Shown here: piece after piece, positions 34,743 through 44,168 of the stretch
How positions within the stretch are numbered: position 1 is the first letter of the stretch
Layout: the number at the start of each line of letters is the position of its first letter
Assembly: GCA_017472605.1 (NCBI GenBank)
Contig: JAFUPV010000035.1
Span: 93,368-157,367 of the forward strand
DNA from: Lachnospiraceae bacterium
GTDB lineage: Bacteria; Bacillota; Clostridia; Lachnospirales; Lachnospiraceae
Reading direction: 5' to 3'
Length of the DNA stretch: 64,000 nt
The notes under the pieces: generated by a model
What the model was told of the DNA's origin: nothing
The model's input: the letters and a program-made list of their open reading frames with translations, nothing else
Database searches by the model: none
Made by a program: the position numbers and the translations under genes

Positions 34743-34872
34743 ATTGAACAGGGGAACTGGAGACGGCCAATTGGAAGCGTGAATGCTCAAATGGAAAACA
34801 GCATCCGGAAAACGAAAATTGGAAATCAATAATTAAAATGAGAAAGAATCGGGGAGAAATGGAAAGCGAGAT

Positions 34873-35502
34873 ATGATTAACAGGGAAGACATGATGGAAC
34901 TGACAAGACGAATGAATCTGGCCAGGACATCGATTACAAGAATTGCAGGATGTTATGTGGATTCGGATGCCTATGTAGAGGGAACATTTAATACCAGTTT
35001 TCTGAAGCTGAAACCCGGTGAAAAAAGCAAAAACCTGGCAATTGCCAAGGCCATTCCTTTTGCTGAGACCAATCGAAAACTCAGACGGTATCGTTTCACA
35101 AAGGAAGCGGGAGCACCAGGGCAGATCCGGCAGCTTCTGATGGGGATGAAGAGCTGCGGACTGAAAAATGATGAGCTGATGGAGCTGTTTTATGAACTGA
35201 TTGCCGGTTGCTATCAGGTAGAAGAGCCTTATGCGGTCTATGTGTTTCATGACCGCTATGACATTCCGGCGAAGGGAACGGATCACGAGCGTCAGTGGGA
35301 GTCACAGGAAATGTTCGAATACATCATCTGCGCGATCTGTCCGCTGGAAGGAGACTATGAACCGGGGGAACCGGAGTGCGGCTTCCTTTTTCCCGCTTTT
35401 TCGGACCGGAGTGCCAACATGAACTGCATTGACATTTTTCAGGCTGATCCGCTGCGTCCTCATAATGAGATTCTGGAGCTGCTGGGAGCAGATCAAAGGT
35501 GA
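34873..35502 (+). CDS. DUF4317 family protein (short form)
   Basis: A 209-residue cytosolic protein. The SITRIAGCYVDSD opening near residue 20, AVYVFHDRYDIPAKGTD near 120, FEYIICAICPLEGDYEPG and GFLFPAFSDRSANMN match DUF4317, a Clostridial family of unknown function. Most members are about twice as long, so the C-terminal part is missing or this is a compact branch; the ending LLGADQR shows no sign of frameshift. ATG 34873 has only a weak purine-rich site. A new promoter and two leader hairpins separate it from the sodium symporter. Confidence 0.8.
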   Translation: MINREDMMELTRRMNLARTSITRIAGCYVDSDAYVEGTFNTSFLKLKPGEKSKNLAIAKAIPFAETNRKLRRYRFTKEAGAPGQIRQLLMGMKSCGLKNDELMELFYELIAGCYQVEEPYAVYVFHDRYDIPAKGTDHERQWESQEMFEYIICAICPLEGDYEPGEPECGFLFPAFSDRSANMNCIDIFQADPLRPHNEILELLGADQR

Positions 35503-35660
35503 TGCCAGAGCTTGATCATTTCAGGGAGAAATTTCAGCAATTGATATTCTCGTGGGATTGCTTCTGTAACAGAATACGGTAAGATCGGGTGGATATATGT
35601 GGGGAAGCCCGGGTATTTGTAGAATCAATTGCAAAAATTACGAAAATAACAAAAAAGTGA

Positions 35661-35689
35661 TTGAGTAAATTGCGTTAATGCGGTAAAAT
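35661..35689 (+). promoter_or_regulatory. Promoter of the sodium-dependent transporter
   Basis: TTGAGT (35661-35666) and TAAAAT (35684-35689), 17-base spacing. Two short hairpins follow in the leader: GCCGA-8-TCGGC (about 35703-35720) and CTGTCAGC-GCTGGCAG (about 35726-35749). Confidence 0.7.
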
Positions 35690-35770
35690 GTTTCTATACA
35701 AAAGCCGACGGAAGAATCGGCGGTTCTGTCAGCGGGAGTCTGCTGGCAGAGGAAAACAATGAGGTGCTTT

Positions 35771-37093
35771 ATGAAAAACAGAGAATCCTTCAGAACCAGG
35801 TGGGGATTTATCCTTGCCTGCATCGGTTCCGCGGTTGGTATGGGCAACATCTGGATGTTCCCGACCAGAGTTTCCCTTTACGGCGGCGGTTCCTTCATCA
35901 TCCCTTACTTTATCTTCGTAATCCTGATTTCGTCAACCGGAATTATCGGAGAGATGAGCTTTGGCCGTGCGACCAGGTCCGGTCCGGTAAATGCCTTTGG
36001 AATTGCATGTGAGACGAAGAAAAAGAGAAAACTTGGAGAAGCGATCGGCCTGATCCCGGTACTTGGTTCCCTGGCGATGGCAATCGGTTATACCATTGTC
36101 ATGGGATGGATCATTAAGTATATGATCGGTTCCTTTACCGGAACAACGCTTGCCCCCAATTCCGTCGATGAGTTTGGTGCGGCATTTGGTTCCATGGCAT
36201 CAGCCTTTGGAAACAACGGATGGGTGATTGTTGCTCTGGTAATTGCAATTGCGATCCTGATGTTCGGCGTCAGCAGCGGAATTGAAAAAGCGAACAAGAT
36301 CATGATGCCTGTGTTCTATGTCCTTTTCCTTGGCCTTGGCATTTACCTTTTCTTCCAGGACGGTGCTTCCGAAGGATATAAATACATTTTCCGTGTGGAG
36401 CCCAGGGCGCTGGCAGATCCGAAAACCTGGATTTTTGCGCTGGGTCAGGCATTCTTCTCCCTGTCAATTGCCGGAAACGGTACACTGATCTATGGCTCCT
36501 ATCTGTCTGACGAGGAGGACATTCCGGCTGCAGCAAGACGTGTCGGATTTTTCGATACCATGGCTGCACTGCTGGCTGCATTTGTAATCATTCCAGCAAT
36601 GGCGACTACCGGAAGCCAGCTGGATCAGGGCGGACCGGGACTGATGTTCATTTTCCTTCCGAACCTGTTTAAATCCATGCCGGGCGGTTCTGTCTTTGCG
36701 ATTGTATTCTTTATTGCTGTATTCTTTGCAGGTATGACATCGCTGATCAATCTTTACGAGGCACCGATTGCAACCGTTCAGGAGAAATTCGGTCTCAGCC
36801 GAATCAAGTCATGTGCAGTGATCGGTGTGTTTGGTGCAGTCGTTGCAGTCTGCATTCAGGGAATTGTTTCCGACTGGATGGATGTTCTTTCCATCTACAT
36901 CTGCCCGCTGGGTGCCGGACTGGCAGCAATCATGTTCTTCTGGGTACTTGGAAAGAAGTATGTGGATGTTCAGGTAACCAAGGGACGCAAGACACCGATC
37001 GGCGGCTGGTTCTTCCCGCTCTGTAAATACGTGTTCTGCCCGATCTGCTTCCTGGTACTGATTCTTGGAATTGTAATGGGCGGTATCGGCTGA
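35771..37093 (+). CDS. Sodium-dependent transporter, NSS (SNF) family
   Basis: A 440-residue secondary carrier with about eleven helices. The hallmark sodium/substrate-site segment WGFILACIGSAVGMGNIWMFP is near residue 8, followed by GGGSFIIPYF; TSLINLYEAP near 320 is the second sodium-binding region. The family imports amino acids or related amines with sodium; the substrate is unknown. ATG 35771 (MKNRESF) is chosen because it matches the usual family opening and has GAGGTG upstream; ATG 35759 is an alternative. It is a single-gene unit with promoter and terminator. Confidence 0.92.
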   Translation: MKNRESFRTRWGFILACIGSAVGMGNIWMFPTRVSLYGGGSFIIPYFIFVILISSTGIIGEMSFGRATRSGPVNAFGIACETKKKRKLGEAIGLIPVLGSLAMAIGYTIVMGWIIKYMIGSFTGTTLAPNSVDEFGAAFGSMASAFGNNGWVIVALVIAIAILMFGVSSGIEKANKIMMPVFYVLFLGLGIYLFFQDGASEGYKYIFRVEPRALADPKTWIFALGQAFFSLSIAGNGTLIYGSYLSDEEDIPAAARRVGFFDTMAALLAAFVIIPAMATTGSQLDQGGPGLMFIFLPNLFKSMPGGSVFAIVFFIAVFFAGMTSLINLYEAPIATVQEKFGLSRIKSCAVIGVFGAVVAVCIQGIVSDWMDVLSIYICPLGAGLAAIMFFWVLGKKYVDVQVTKGRKTPIGGWFFPLCKYVFCPICFLVLILGIVMGGIG

Positions 37094-37104
37094 TCAGTTA
37101 CTGG

Positions 37105-37153
37105 TAAAAAGGAATCTCTTTCAACGATTGTGTATGGAAGAGATTCTTTTTTT
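37105..37153 (+). terminator. Terminator after the sodium transporter
   Basis: AAAAAGGAATCTCTT / GGAAGAGATTCTTTTTTT stem with a long T run. Confidence 0.88.
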
Positions 37154-37227
37154 ATCGAAAGCAATCAGATGATGGAAATTCTCTTCGACAAATCTGCGGT
37201 AAGATGGTAAAATAAAGAAAACAGTCA

Positions 37228-37344
37228 AATAGCATTCCTCTGATCTGTATTGTGGTCGGCTTTCTCATCTACTGCTCCCAATATATTCTGGATGAACAGA
37301 GGTATCAGAAGATTGTGGAGGAACTCAATGAACGAAAAAAATAA
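37228..37344 (+). pseudogene. Remnant of a GPH-type sugar transporter (C-terminus only)
   Basis: From 37228 to the TAA at 37342 a frame encodes a last membrane helix (PLICIVVGFLIYCSQYIL) and the tail DEQRYQKIVEELNERKK. This is the usual ending of glycoside-pentoside-hexuronide (MelB-like) MFS carriers. There is no start codon or remaining body, so the rest was deleted. It overlaps the ATG of the GH13 remnant by 17 bases, preserving the original operon junction of transporter and hydrolase. Confidence 0.65.
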
Positions 37345-38596
37345 ACTGACGTTAGAAAGTCAGATCGGTGAACTGTACCGGACACCGGTAGGACATGATA
37401 CGCTGGCAAAGGTGCTTCTTCAGCTTGGTTTGCCGGAAATCGTCATTACAAATCCGGTTGTTTCCAGCTGGAAACTGAGTCAAGTCGCAAAGCTGACTCA
37501 GAAACAGTTGGGCAGAGGCTTCTTTGAAGCGCAGCTTCTATGATTCCAATGGGGATGGGATCGGAGACCTGCGCGGAGTCATTCAAAAGCTGGATTATCT
37601 GAAAGAACTGGGCATCAATGCACTCTGGCTTTCGCCAGTCTATGATTCACCAAATGATGATAATGGTTATGATATCCGGGATTACCGGAAAATTATGAGT
37701 GAATTCGGAACCATGGAGGATTTCGATGAACTGCTGGACGGTGTTCACAGTCGCGGAATGCGTCTGATCATGGATCTGGTGGTAAATCACACCTCTGACG
37801 AGCATGAGTGGTTCCAAAAAGCGCTGAAAGAGCCGGATTCTGGATACCGTGATTATTACTATTTCCGTCATGACAGCGGAAACAGAAAAGAACCGAATAA
37901 CTGGACTTCCTTCTTCTCCGGATCGGCGTGGAACTACTATCCGCAGTGTGACTCCTGGGCGCTTCACCTGTTTTCCAAAAAGCAGATGGATCTCAACTGG
38001 GAGAATCCGAAGGTTCGTGAGGAAATCATCGATATGGTGAACTGGTGGCTGGATAAAGGTGTGGACGGTTTCCGCATGGATGTGATCAACTACATTTCGA
38101 AAGAAGAAGGGCTTCCACAGGGAAATGAAGTGATTGGTTCCATGATGGGGTTCACCGGGATTGAGCGCTACTACTATGGGCCAAAGCTTCACCAGTTTCT
38201 CCGTGAAATTCGGGAAAAAGCATTTGTACCGCATGATGCCTTTTCCGTCGGAGAGACACCAGGACTCGGAAGGAAGATGTGCCCGCATACCACGTCGGTC
38301 TCCGCCAGGAAATCCGAACCGAAATTACAGATACCTATCGGACGCTCATCCGGCTGCGCCGTTCGAATCAGGCTTTTGTCTATGGCACATTTGATGTTCT
38401 GAACAGGAGCAATGACCGGTTTACCTACCGCAGAAAATACAGAGGAAGCGAATATATCATCGATTGTAATCTTGGAAAAAAGAAGAGAAAATCCTATCAG
38501 TCCAGAGGCGGGTATGAAATGATTTATTCGACAACTGGCTGCGCAGGACATTGGCTGGAGTCCTATGAGGCGCATGTCTGGAAGAGGGAGGGATAG
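37328..38596 (+). pseudogene. Broken GH13 alpha-glucosidase
   Basis: Three pieces of one gene lie in order in different frames. Piece A (37328 to about 37533) is an N-terminal extension (GELYRTPVGHDTLAKVLLQL) common in Clostridial oligo-1,6/alpha-glucosidases. Piece B (about 37533-38277) runs from SFYDSNGDGIGDL through DLVVNHTSDEHEWF and the nucleophile region DGFRMDVIN to the acid region SVGETPGLG. Piece C (about 38282-38596) is the C-terminal beta domain (TYRTLIRLRRSNQAFVYGTF). Roughly 40 codons are lost between A and B, and well over 100 between B and C, including the conserved HD pair. It cannot make an active enzyme. It would have acted on starch or isomalto-oligosaccharides. Confidence 0.88.
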
Positions 38597-38620
38597 AAAA
38601 CCATTTATGTGAGCAGAGAG

Positions 38621-41164
38621 TCAGTCTGCCCGCCCCTCAAGAATCGCTCTCAGCACCCGCGCAGCACACCGGTTCAGATCCTTGCCGGAAAGCGTATGCT
38701 CCTTCAGTGCGTTCATGATTTCCTTCTTGTCGTAAGCAGAACCGGGCATCAGCAGATCATTTCCGGCTTCCAGACAAAGGGCAGGGTCGCTCTTTCCTTT
38801 TCCGGTGGCTGTCCAGTCTGTCATGACCAGTCCGTCAAAGCCCCATTCCTGCCGCAGCACTCTGGTCAGCAGATCATAGCTGTTGCTTGTATACACATCA
38901 TTGATTTTGTTGTAGCTGGTCATCAGCCCTTTCGGATATCCTTCCCGAACTGCAATCTCAAAGCCTTTCAGATAGATTTCACGCAGTGCACGTTCCGTGA
39001 TGTTGGAAGAAACGTGATCCCGGTTGTCTTCCTGGTTGTTGGCAGCAAAGTGCTTCAGGACAGCGAAGCATCCCTCATGAAACTGGACGCCTCTTGTTAC
39101 AGCAGCCGCCATTTTTCCGCTGATAACCGGATCCTCACTATAATATTCGTAGTTTCTTCCGCACAGCGGGTTTCGATGAATGTTCAGTGCCGGGGCCAGC
39201 CAGAAGGTAACACCATATTCCTTCATCTCTTCTCCAATCGCATATCCAACTTCCTCTGCCAGTGAGGTATTCCAGGTCTGAGCAAGCGATGTGGCGACAG
39301 GAAAGGCAGTAGTAAACTGATAGAAGACCGGCTCCCGATCCGGATTGCCGCAAAGAAGCCGCCTGGCAAAATCAGGGAAATGTTTCATCATCTCAAACTG
39401 CATGTCGACCATCTTTGCAGTTCCATTTCGATCAATCGTAGAACGGCGCTGAATCCGCAGACCGGCAGGTCCATCAGCAAGAACCAGATTGGGGATTCCT
39501 CTGTCTGCAAATTGAGACGTTGTATTTCCTGCGGCTCCGGGGACCTTGACATAGCTGGAATTCATCAGCATATCTTTTATTCCGGCGCCAATCACCAGAT
39601 CAATTCGTTCCCTGACGCTGAAGGTTTTCAGCTCAGCGGCAAGTTCCTTGTCCGGGCAGACGGGAAGCGGGCGATAGTTGTAGAAGACGGGCGCGATTTC
39701 GTCACGCTCGATGGTAATACAGTCCAGTTCAGCCAGATTGTCAAACAGGCTGCGGGCTGCCGCCTGCTCATCAATCAGTTCATGGATCTGATCAGCAGGG
39801 ATCGCATCCGCCAGTCCTTCCTCCGGTGTCAGAACCGAAAGATATCTGGTCGGCGGGCAGACATTCAAATGGACAGAAAAACAGATTTCATCCGGCAGCT
39901 CCAGCATCGCGCAGAGACGGGTATGAGCCGAATCGGAACCGATGCGAAGCAGGTATTGTCCTGCTTCCAGAACGCTGGAGGCAGTCCGTTCGTCATAGCT
40001 GGTCAGATAGGACATCGGGAAGGTCAGTGTCACCGTTTCCGACTTGCCGGGAGCAAGAAGCGACGTCTTCGCAAACGCGCAGAGACGCTGAGACTCTTTC
40101 GGAAGACGTCCATGCGGACAGCTGGCGTAGAGCTGAACCACCTCTTTACCAGACCATGTGTCACCGATGTTTGTAACCAGAGCAGTTACAGAAATCGTCA
40201 GACCGTTTCGGGAAATGGTCTGATAGTCAATGGAAAACTGTGTATAGCTGAGGCCATAGCCAAAAGGAAAGGCATATTTCAGGTGGAAGGTATTGTAGAA
40301 ACGGTATCCCACATAGATATCTTCCAGATAATCCTCATCTTCCAGATCGCCGTTTAAGTAACTGAAGTTTTTCCCGTAGGGGACGCTGTCATAGGTCAGC
40401 AGCCAGGTATCGGTCAGCTTACCGGACGGAGTGACAGCGCCGGTGAGAATATCAGCCAGCGCACTGCCTCCTGCACTTCCCTGCTGACAAAAATAGATAA
40501 TTCCGTGGATTTTGGGGATATCTTCCAGAAAATCAATCGCCATGGAAGCGCCGGTATTCAGTACAAGAATTGTGTTCCGATAATGATCGGCGCAGAACCG
40601 CAGATTCTGGCGTTCCAGATCGGTGAGATGGAATTCATTTTTTTCCAGACGGCGGTCTGCACCCTCACCGGATTGTCTTGCAATGACATAGACACAGGTA
40701 TCCGTCTGACTTTCAGAAACGTCATGTTCTGTAATCGGACGGCCGATTGGGTAGAGGAAGGAACGGAGAAAAATGCTCATGTAGGAGCTGAAATTCAGAT
40801 GAAGAAGTGCTTCTTTCATTTCGCTTTTTATCGTTGCTTCCAGCTTGGAAAGTTCTTCATGAAACAGGGAGTCATAGTCGTCCAGCCAGCGGCCGGTCGT
40901 AATCTCAAAACCGGCATTCTGAAGTCCTTCGCAGATGGAAATGCTGTATCGTTCATTCACTTCTCCAGACCCGGTTCCACCCTTGATGGTATGTCTTGCA
41001 CCTGCGCCGTAAAGCGCGATTTTTCCTGGCTGAATGGGGAGAGAATCGTCATTTTTCAAAAGTACGATGCCCTCACCGGCTGCACGGCGGGCAAGCTTTC
41101 GGTGCGGTTCCTCGTACGGCAGGATCCGGTCATTTGTTTTTGCGTAAGTAATGTATTTTTTCAT
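38621..41164 (-). CDS. GH3 beta-glucosidase with swapped domain order
   Basis: An 847-residue cytosolic hydrolase for beta-linked sugars. The GH3 C-terminal sandwich comes first (GIVLLKNDDSLPI near residue 33, YVGYRFYNT, YAFPFGYGLSYTQF near 310), then a fibronectin-III-like part, and the (beta/alpha) barrel comes last: LADGPAGLRIQ near 580, CFAVLKHFAANNQED, and the nucleophile region GLVMTDW near 780. The same inverted order is known for some rumen bacterial beta-glucosidases. ATG 41164 has AAGGAG upstream. The gene is divergent from the methyltransferase gene at 41502 and convergent with the dead GH13 gene. Confidence 0.92.
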   Translation of the reverse strand: MKKYITYAKTNDRILPYEEPHRKLARRAAGEGIVLLKNDDSLPIQPGKIALYGAGARHTIKGGTGSGEVNERYSISICEGLQNAGFEITTGRWLDDYDSLFHEELSKLEATIKSEMKEALLHLNFSSYMSIFLRSFLYPIGRPITEHDVSESQTDTCVYVIARQSGEGADRRLEKNEFHLTDLERQNLRFCADHYRNTILVLNTGASMAIDFLEDIPKIHGIIYFCQQGSAGGSALADILTGAVTPSGKLTDTWLLTYDSVPYGKNFSYLNGDLEDEDYLEDIYVGYRFYNTFHLKYAFPFGYGLSYTQFSIDYQTISRNGLTISVTALVTNIGDTWSGKEVVQLYASCPHGRLPKESQRLCAFAKTSLLAPGKSETVTLTFPMSYLTSYDERTASSVLEAGQYLLRIGSDSAHTRLCAMLELPDEICFSVHLNVCPPTRYLSVLTPEEGLADAIPADQIHELIDEQAAARSLFDNLAELDCITIERDEIAPVFYNYRPLPVCPDKELAAELKTFSVRERIDLVIGAGIKDMLMNSSYVKVPGAAGNTTSQFADRGIPNLVLADGPAGLRIQRRSTIDRNGTAKMVDMQFEMMKHFPDFARRLLCGNPDREPVFYQFTTAFPVATSLAQTWNTSLAEEVGYAIGEEMKEYGVTFWLAPALNIHRNPLCGRNYEYYSEDPVISGKMAAAVTRGVQFHEGCFAVLKHFAANNQEDNRDHVSSNITERALREIYLKGFEIAVREGYPKGLMTSYNKINDVYTSNSYDLLTRVLRQEWGFDGLVMTDWTATGKGKSDPALCLEAGNDLLMPGSAYDKKEIMNALKEHTLSGKDLNRCAARVLRAILEGRAD

Positions 41165-41501
41165 AAAAACTCCTTTGATCAGTGAGCTGCCTGCTGCAGA
41201 GCAGGCAAAGCATCTTGCGTTCTGCGTAAATCATCGTAATCGTTACAGGGAAAAACGGTGATATCGTCTTAGGCGGAAAAATCTGCCTGTTGATATGTTC
41301 AGTATACATCGAAATGGCCAAAAAGGGAATCTTTTTGGAAACATCCAATTTTTTTCCGCTTTTTCAAAAGAAAGTACAAGCTTTCATAGCGAAAAAACGC
41401 TATACTGAAGCTATTAAGTGAAGAGAAACGGAGAGAGCGTGCGGAATCCGCGCAGTGTCTCTTTGCCGGATATGAGAACTGTTTATTGGAGGTATGACAC
41501 G
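41165..41501. other. Divergent intergenic region GH3 / UroD-type gene
   Basis: It holds a 7-bp hairpin GCCTGCT-AGCAGGC (41186-41203), a possible minus-strand -10 TATACT near 41291-41296 with weak -35, a plus-strand TATACT near 41400 preceded by a small AGCG-CGCT hairpin, and the ribosome binding site TGGAGG at 41487-41492. I see no clear operator shared with the PocR-AraC gene. Confidence 0.4.
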
Positions 41502-42500
41502 ATGAAAAGAAACATGAAAGCATGGAAAGAGGAACTTCTTGCGCAGCCGAAGAAAAAGCCGATGCCGATTCTTTCTTTCCCGGGAGTGCAGCTGATTGAT
41601 GCAACGGTAGACCAGCTGGTGAGAAGCGGTGAGCTTCAGGCAAAATGCATGGAGAGTATTGCGAAGAAATATGACATGGGCATGGCAGTAAGCCTGATGG
41701 ATCTTTCCGTGGAGGCGGAAGCGTTCGGAAGTCCGGTTCATTACAGCGATGATGAGGTTCCGACGGTTCAGGCTGCGATTGTCCATGACGAGGAGGAAGC
41801 AGATGCGCTGGAAATTCCAGAGGTTGGTGCCGGACGTACCGGTGAGTGTATAAAAGGCATTCAGCTTGCATGTGAAACCATTACGGATCGCCCGGTATTT
41901 GCAGGAATCATTGGCCCCTATTCCCTTGCAGGCCGTCTTCTTGACATGACAGAGATCATGATCCTCTGCTATGAAGAGCCGGAGATGGTAGAGACTGTTC
42001 TGGAGAAGGTAACGGAATTCCTCTGCGAGTACGCAAAAGCATTCAAGGCAGTCGGTGCAAATGGAATCGTAATGGCAGAGCCGGCAGCAGGACTTCTCTC
42101 TCCGAACCTGATCAACGAATTTTCCACTCCCTATGTCAATAAAATCCGCGAAGCCGTTGAGGATGATGAATTCATGATCATGTATCATAACTGCGGAAAC
42201 GTTGTGCCGCTGATGAACCAGATGAAGGAAGTGGATGCCCAGGCATACAGCTTTGGCAATGCGATCGATCTGGTTAAGGCTCTGGAAGTAATCCCTCAGG
42301 ACCGCATTGTAATCGGAAACCTGGATCCTGCCGGTGTCTTAAGAAATGGAACACCGGAACTTGTCCGTCAGGAGACAAGAAAGCTGATGGAAGCATGTGC
42401 AAAGTATCCCAACTTCATTGCAGCCTCCGGCTGTGACATTCCTCCGATGACTCCATTTGAAAATCTGGATGCTTTCTTTGAGGAAGTGGAAAAGTTCTGA
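41502..42500 (+). CDS. Uroporphyrinogen-decarboxylase-like methyltransferase (MtaA type)
   Basis: A 332-residue TIM-barrel protein of the UroD superfamily, in the branch that moves methyl groups between corrinoid proteins and thiols or folate. The zinc site of that branch is seen as MYHNCGN near residue 229 and SGCDIPP near 309 (H-x-C then Cys). It lacks the UroD substrate Arg motif. GGAGG lies 9 bases before ATG 41502; the frame extends 28 codons upstream without support. The convergent neighbour is a PocR-AraC regulator, a type often found with corrinoid methyltransferase genes. No corrinoid protein or substrate-specific methyltransferase is adjacent, so the methyl donor is unknown. Confidence 0.82.
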   Translation: MKRNMKAWKEELLAQPKKKPMPILSFPGVQLIDATVDQLVRSGELQAKCMESIAKKYDMGMAVSLMDLSVEAEAFGSPVHYSDDEVPTVQAAIVHDEEEADALEIPEVGAGRTGECIKGIQLACETITDRPVFAGIIGPYSLAGRLLDMTEIMILCYEEPEMVETVLEKVTEFLCEYAKAFKAVGANGIVMAEPAAGLLSPNLINEFSTPYVNKIREAVEDDEFMIMYHNCGNVVPLMNQMKEVDAQAYSFGNAIDLVKALEVIPQDRIVIGNLDPAGVLRNGTPELVRQETRKLMEACAKYPNFIAASGCDIPPMTPFENLDAFFEEVEKF

Positions 42501-42542
42501 TTAAAATAGAAGAGAAGAACGAGAAGAGATATGCGTAAAAAG

Positions 42543-42592
42543 AAAGGATCCCCATCATCGCTGCAGGAAGCGGATGATGAGGATCCTTTTTC
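42543..42592 (+). terminator. Terminator after the UroD-type gene
   Basis: Long stem AAAGGATCC-CATCATC / GATGATG-A-GGATCCTTTTT with T run. Confidence 0.88.
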
Positions 42593-42609
42593 TGTTTATG
42601 CAAACAGCA

Positions 42610-42642
42610 AGTCGGGTGGTGCGCCTGCGCACTCATCCGACT
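42610..42642 (-). terminator. Possible terminator of the PocR-AraC gene
   Basis: Interrupted stem AGTCGG...GTGCGC / GCGCAC...CCGACT, followed on the minus strand by a modest T-rich stretch. Confidence 0.4.
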
Positions 42643-42669
42643 CACGCTTCGTTGATTCGTCCAATCCGC

Positions 42670-43923
42670 TTATTGTCGGTACTGCCGCGGTGTAAATCCC
42701 GTATATTTCTTAAACACCCGGGCAAAGTAGCTCTGGTCTTCAAAACCGGTTGCTGCGGCGATGTCGGCAATGCCGTAATCCGTATTGGCCAGAAGACGTT
42801 TGCTTTCTTCAATCCGCACCATGTTCAGATATTCCCGGAAGGAAGAGCCGGTGGACTGTTTAAACATGGTGGAAAAATAAGCAGGGTTCAAATGGACATG
42901 GTTTGCCACATCTTCCAGGGTGATATTTTCAGAAAAGGTTCGGGAAATATAGATAATTGCCTTTCGGACAACATCATGATGCTTATCCGGGATGCTTTCA
43001 AACATGTTTGCGGTAAACGCTTCCAGAATTTCCTGCAGACTGTAGCACAGCTCATCCAGATCCTGAATGCCGTTTAGCGTATTCAGAAACTGATTATTCA
43101 TTTTCAGAATGACATCATTGGTTGCTCCTCCTTCAATGGCAGCACGGGAGAGGAGAGAGCAAAGCTCAATCGCCCTGGCCTTGATCACATCCAGATTTTT
43201 TCCCTCCGCAAAAAAGACATAGCCGAGCAGATCGTTGAGCAGTGCTTTTGCCTGAGCAACATTGCCGATCCGCAGCTTCGTGATCAGTTCCTTTTCTTTT
43301 TCATAGGGATATTCCGGTTTTCGGGACGGATAATAGGATTTATAGTTCTGGATGGACTCGCTGATCCGTGCCTGCTGATGCAGTTTTTCCTGGCGGAGAA
43401 CAAATTCCTGATGGCTGTCTGCAATCAGACTGCTGAACATGTAAGAAAGAAGCTTGCTGATCTGAGTCACCTTTGCCGGAGGAACGACCGGAATGGAGTG
43501 GGATTCCTCATACAACTCCAGAAGTGCGTTGGCCGGAATCGGATAGCGCTCACTCAGGTCAGAGATCAGCAGAGAATCCGGCTCTTCCATCAGAAACGGT
43601 CCGACAAGAACCGAGCCGAGCAGGGTATTCTTGTTGATCAGCGGAAACGCAATGTGGTTCAGATTGGCATGGCAGGAGAAAATGTAGGTTTCTCCCAACT
43701 CCATGGCCCACTTGCCGGCCCGGCTGTGCAGCTGCCCGCAGGTTTCACCGGGGGGGAGATAGGGATGAAACAGTTTACAGTATGCTGTGCTGCTCCCCTG
43801 GGATTCCAGAATCGCTCCGGTATCGTCAATGACCTGAATCGTCAACCCGACGCAGGCATGGAAAGCTTTCAGCATATCAGAGATCTGTTCACGGTTGACG
43901 AATGTGTAGAGGAATGGGGTCAT
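42670..43923 (-). CDS. PocR-sensor AraC-family regulator
   Basis: A 417-residue regulator. Residues about 10-165 resemble the PocR sensory domain (VGLTIQVIDDTGAILES, then the Cys-containing CKLFHPYLPPGETCGQLH and SCHANLNHIAFPL), which binds small hydrocarbon derivatives such as propanediol. A helical linker follows, and the last 100 residues are an AraC DNA-binding domain (ITLEDVANHVHLNPAYFSTMF and GIADIAAATGFEDQSYFARVF). ATG 43923 has AAGGAG upstream. It faces the UroD-type methyltransferase gene and may regulate it and scattered methyl-transfer genes (inference). Confidence 0.9.
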   Translation of the reverse strand: MTPFLYTFVNREQISDMLKAFHACVGLTIQVIDDTGAILESQGSSTAYCKLFHPYLPPGETCGQLHSRAGKWAMELGETYIFSCHANLNHIAFPLINKNTLLGSVLVGPFLMEEPDSLLISDLSERYPIPANALLELYEESHSIPVVPPAKVTQISKLLSYMFSSLIADSHQEFVLRQEKLHQQARISESIQNYKSYYPSRKPEYPYEKEKELITKLRIGNVAQAKALLNDLLGYVFFAEGKNLDVIKARAIELCSLLSRAAIEGGATNDVILKMNNQFLNTLNGIQDLDELCYSLQEILEAFTANMFESIPDKHHDVVRKAIIYISRTFSENITLEDVANHVHLNPAYFSTMFKQSTGSSFREYLNMVRIEESKRLLANTDYGIADIAAATGFEDQSYFARVFKKYTGFTPRQYRQ

Positions 43924-43970
43924 GGTACTGCTCCTTAGTAAAAACATGCAGAAAAATGGATACTGATCTG

Positions 43971-43999
43971 ATTATAGCACATGAAAATAGAAAAAGAAA
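43971..43999 (-). promoter_or_regulatory. Promoter of the PocR-AraC gene
   Basis: Minus-strand TTTCTT (43994-43999) and perfect TATAAT (43971-43976), 17-base spacing, extended TGC. Confidence 0.65.
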
Positions 44000-44071
44000 G
44001 TTCGAAAATCAAAAATAAATCCTAAAACGGGAACGTTTTTCTGCAGTCGAAATATTTATTTTGCAGAAAGC

Positions 44072-44100
44072 TTGCAAAGATTGGTAAGGGGACGTATACT
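44072..44100 (+). promoter_or_regulatory. Promoter for the SAM methyltransferase
   Basis: TTGCAA (44072-44077) and TATACT (44095-44100), 17-base spacing. A TTTCTGCA / TGCAGAAA inverted repeat (about 44037-44070) lies just upstream. Confidence 0.7.
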
Positions 44101-44168
44101 TAGCTATATATGCATGAGCTCATTGGACGGAGTAGATAGAAACGTTGTGCAGCAGAAGGAGCAGAGAA

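Noticed and set aside
33714-34829. N-terminal extension of the 5'-nucleotidase to 984 residues
   Set aside because: The signal peptide and AGGAGG site place the start at 33713; the extra frame is antisense to the HAD gene.
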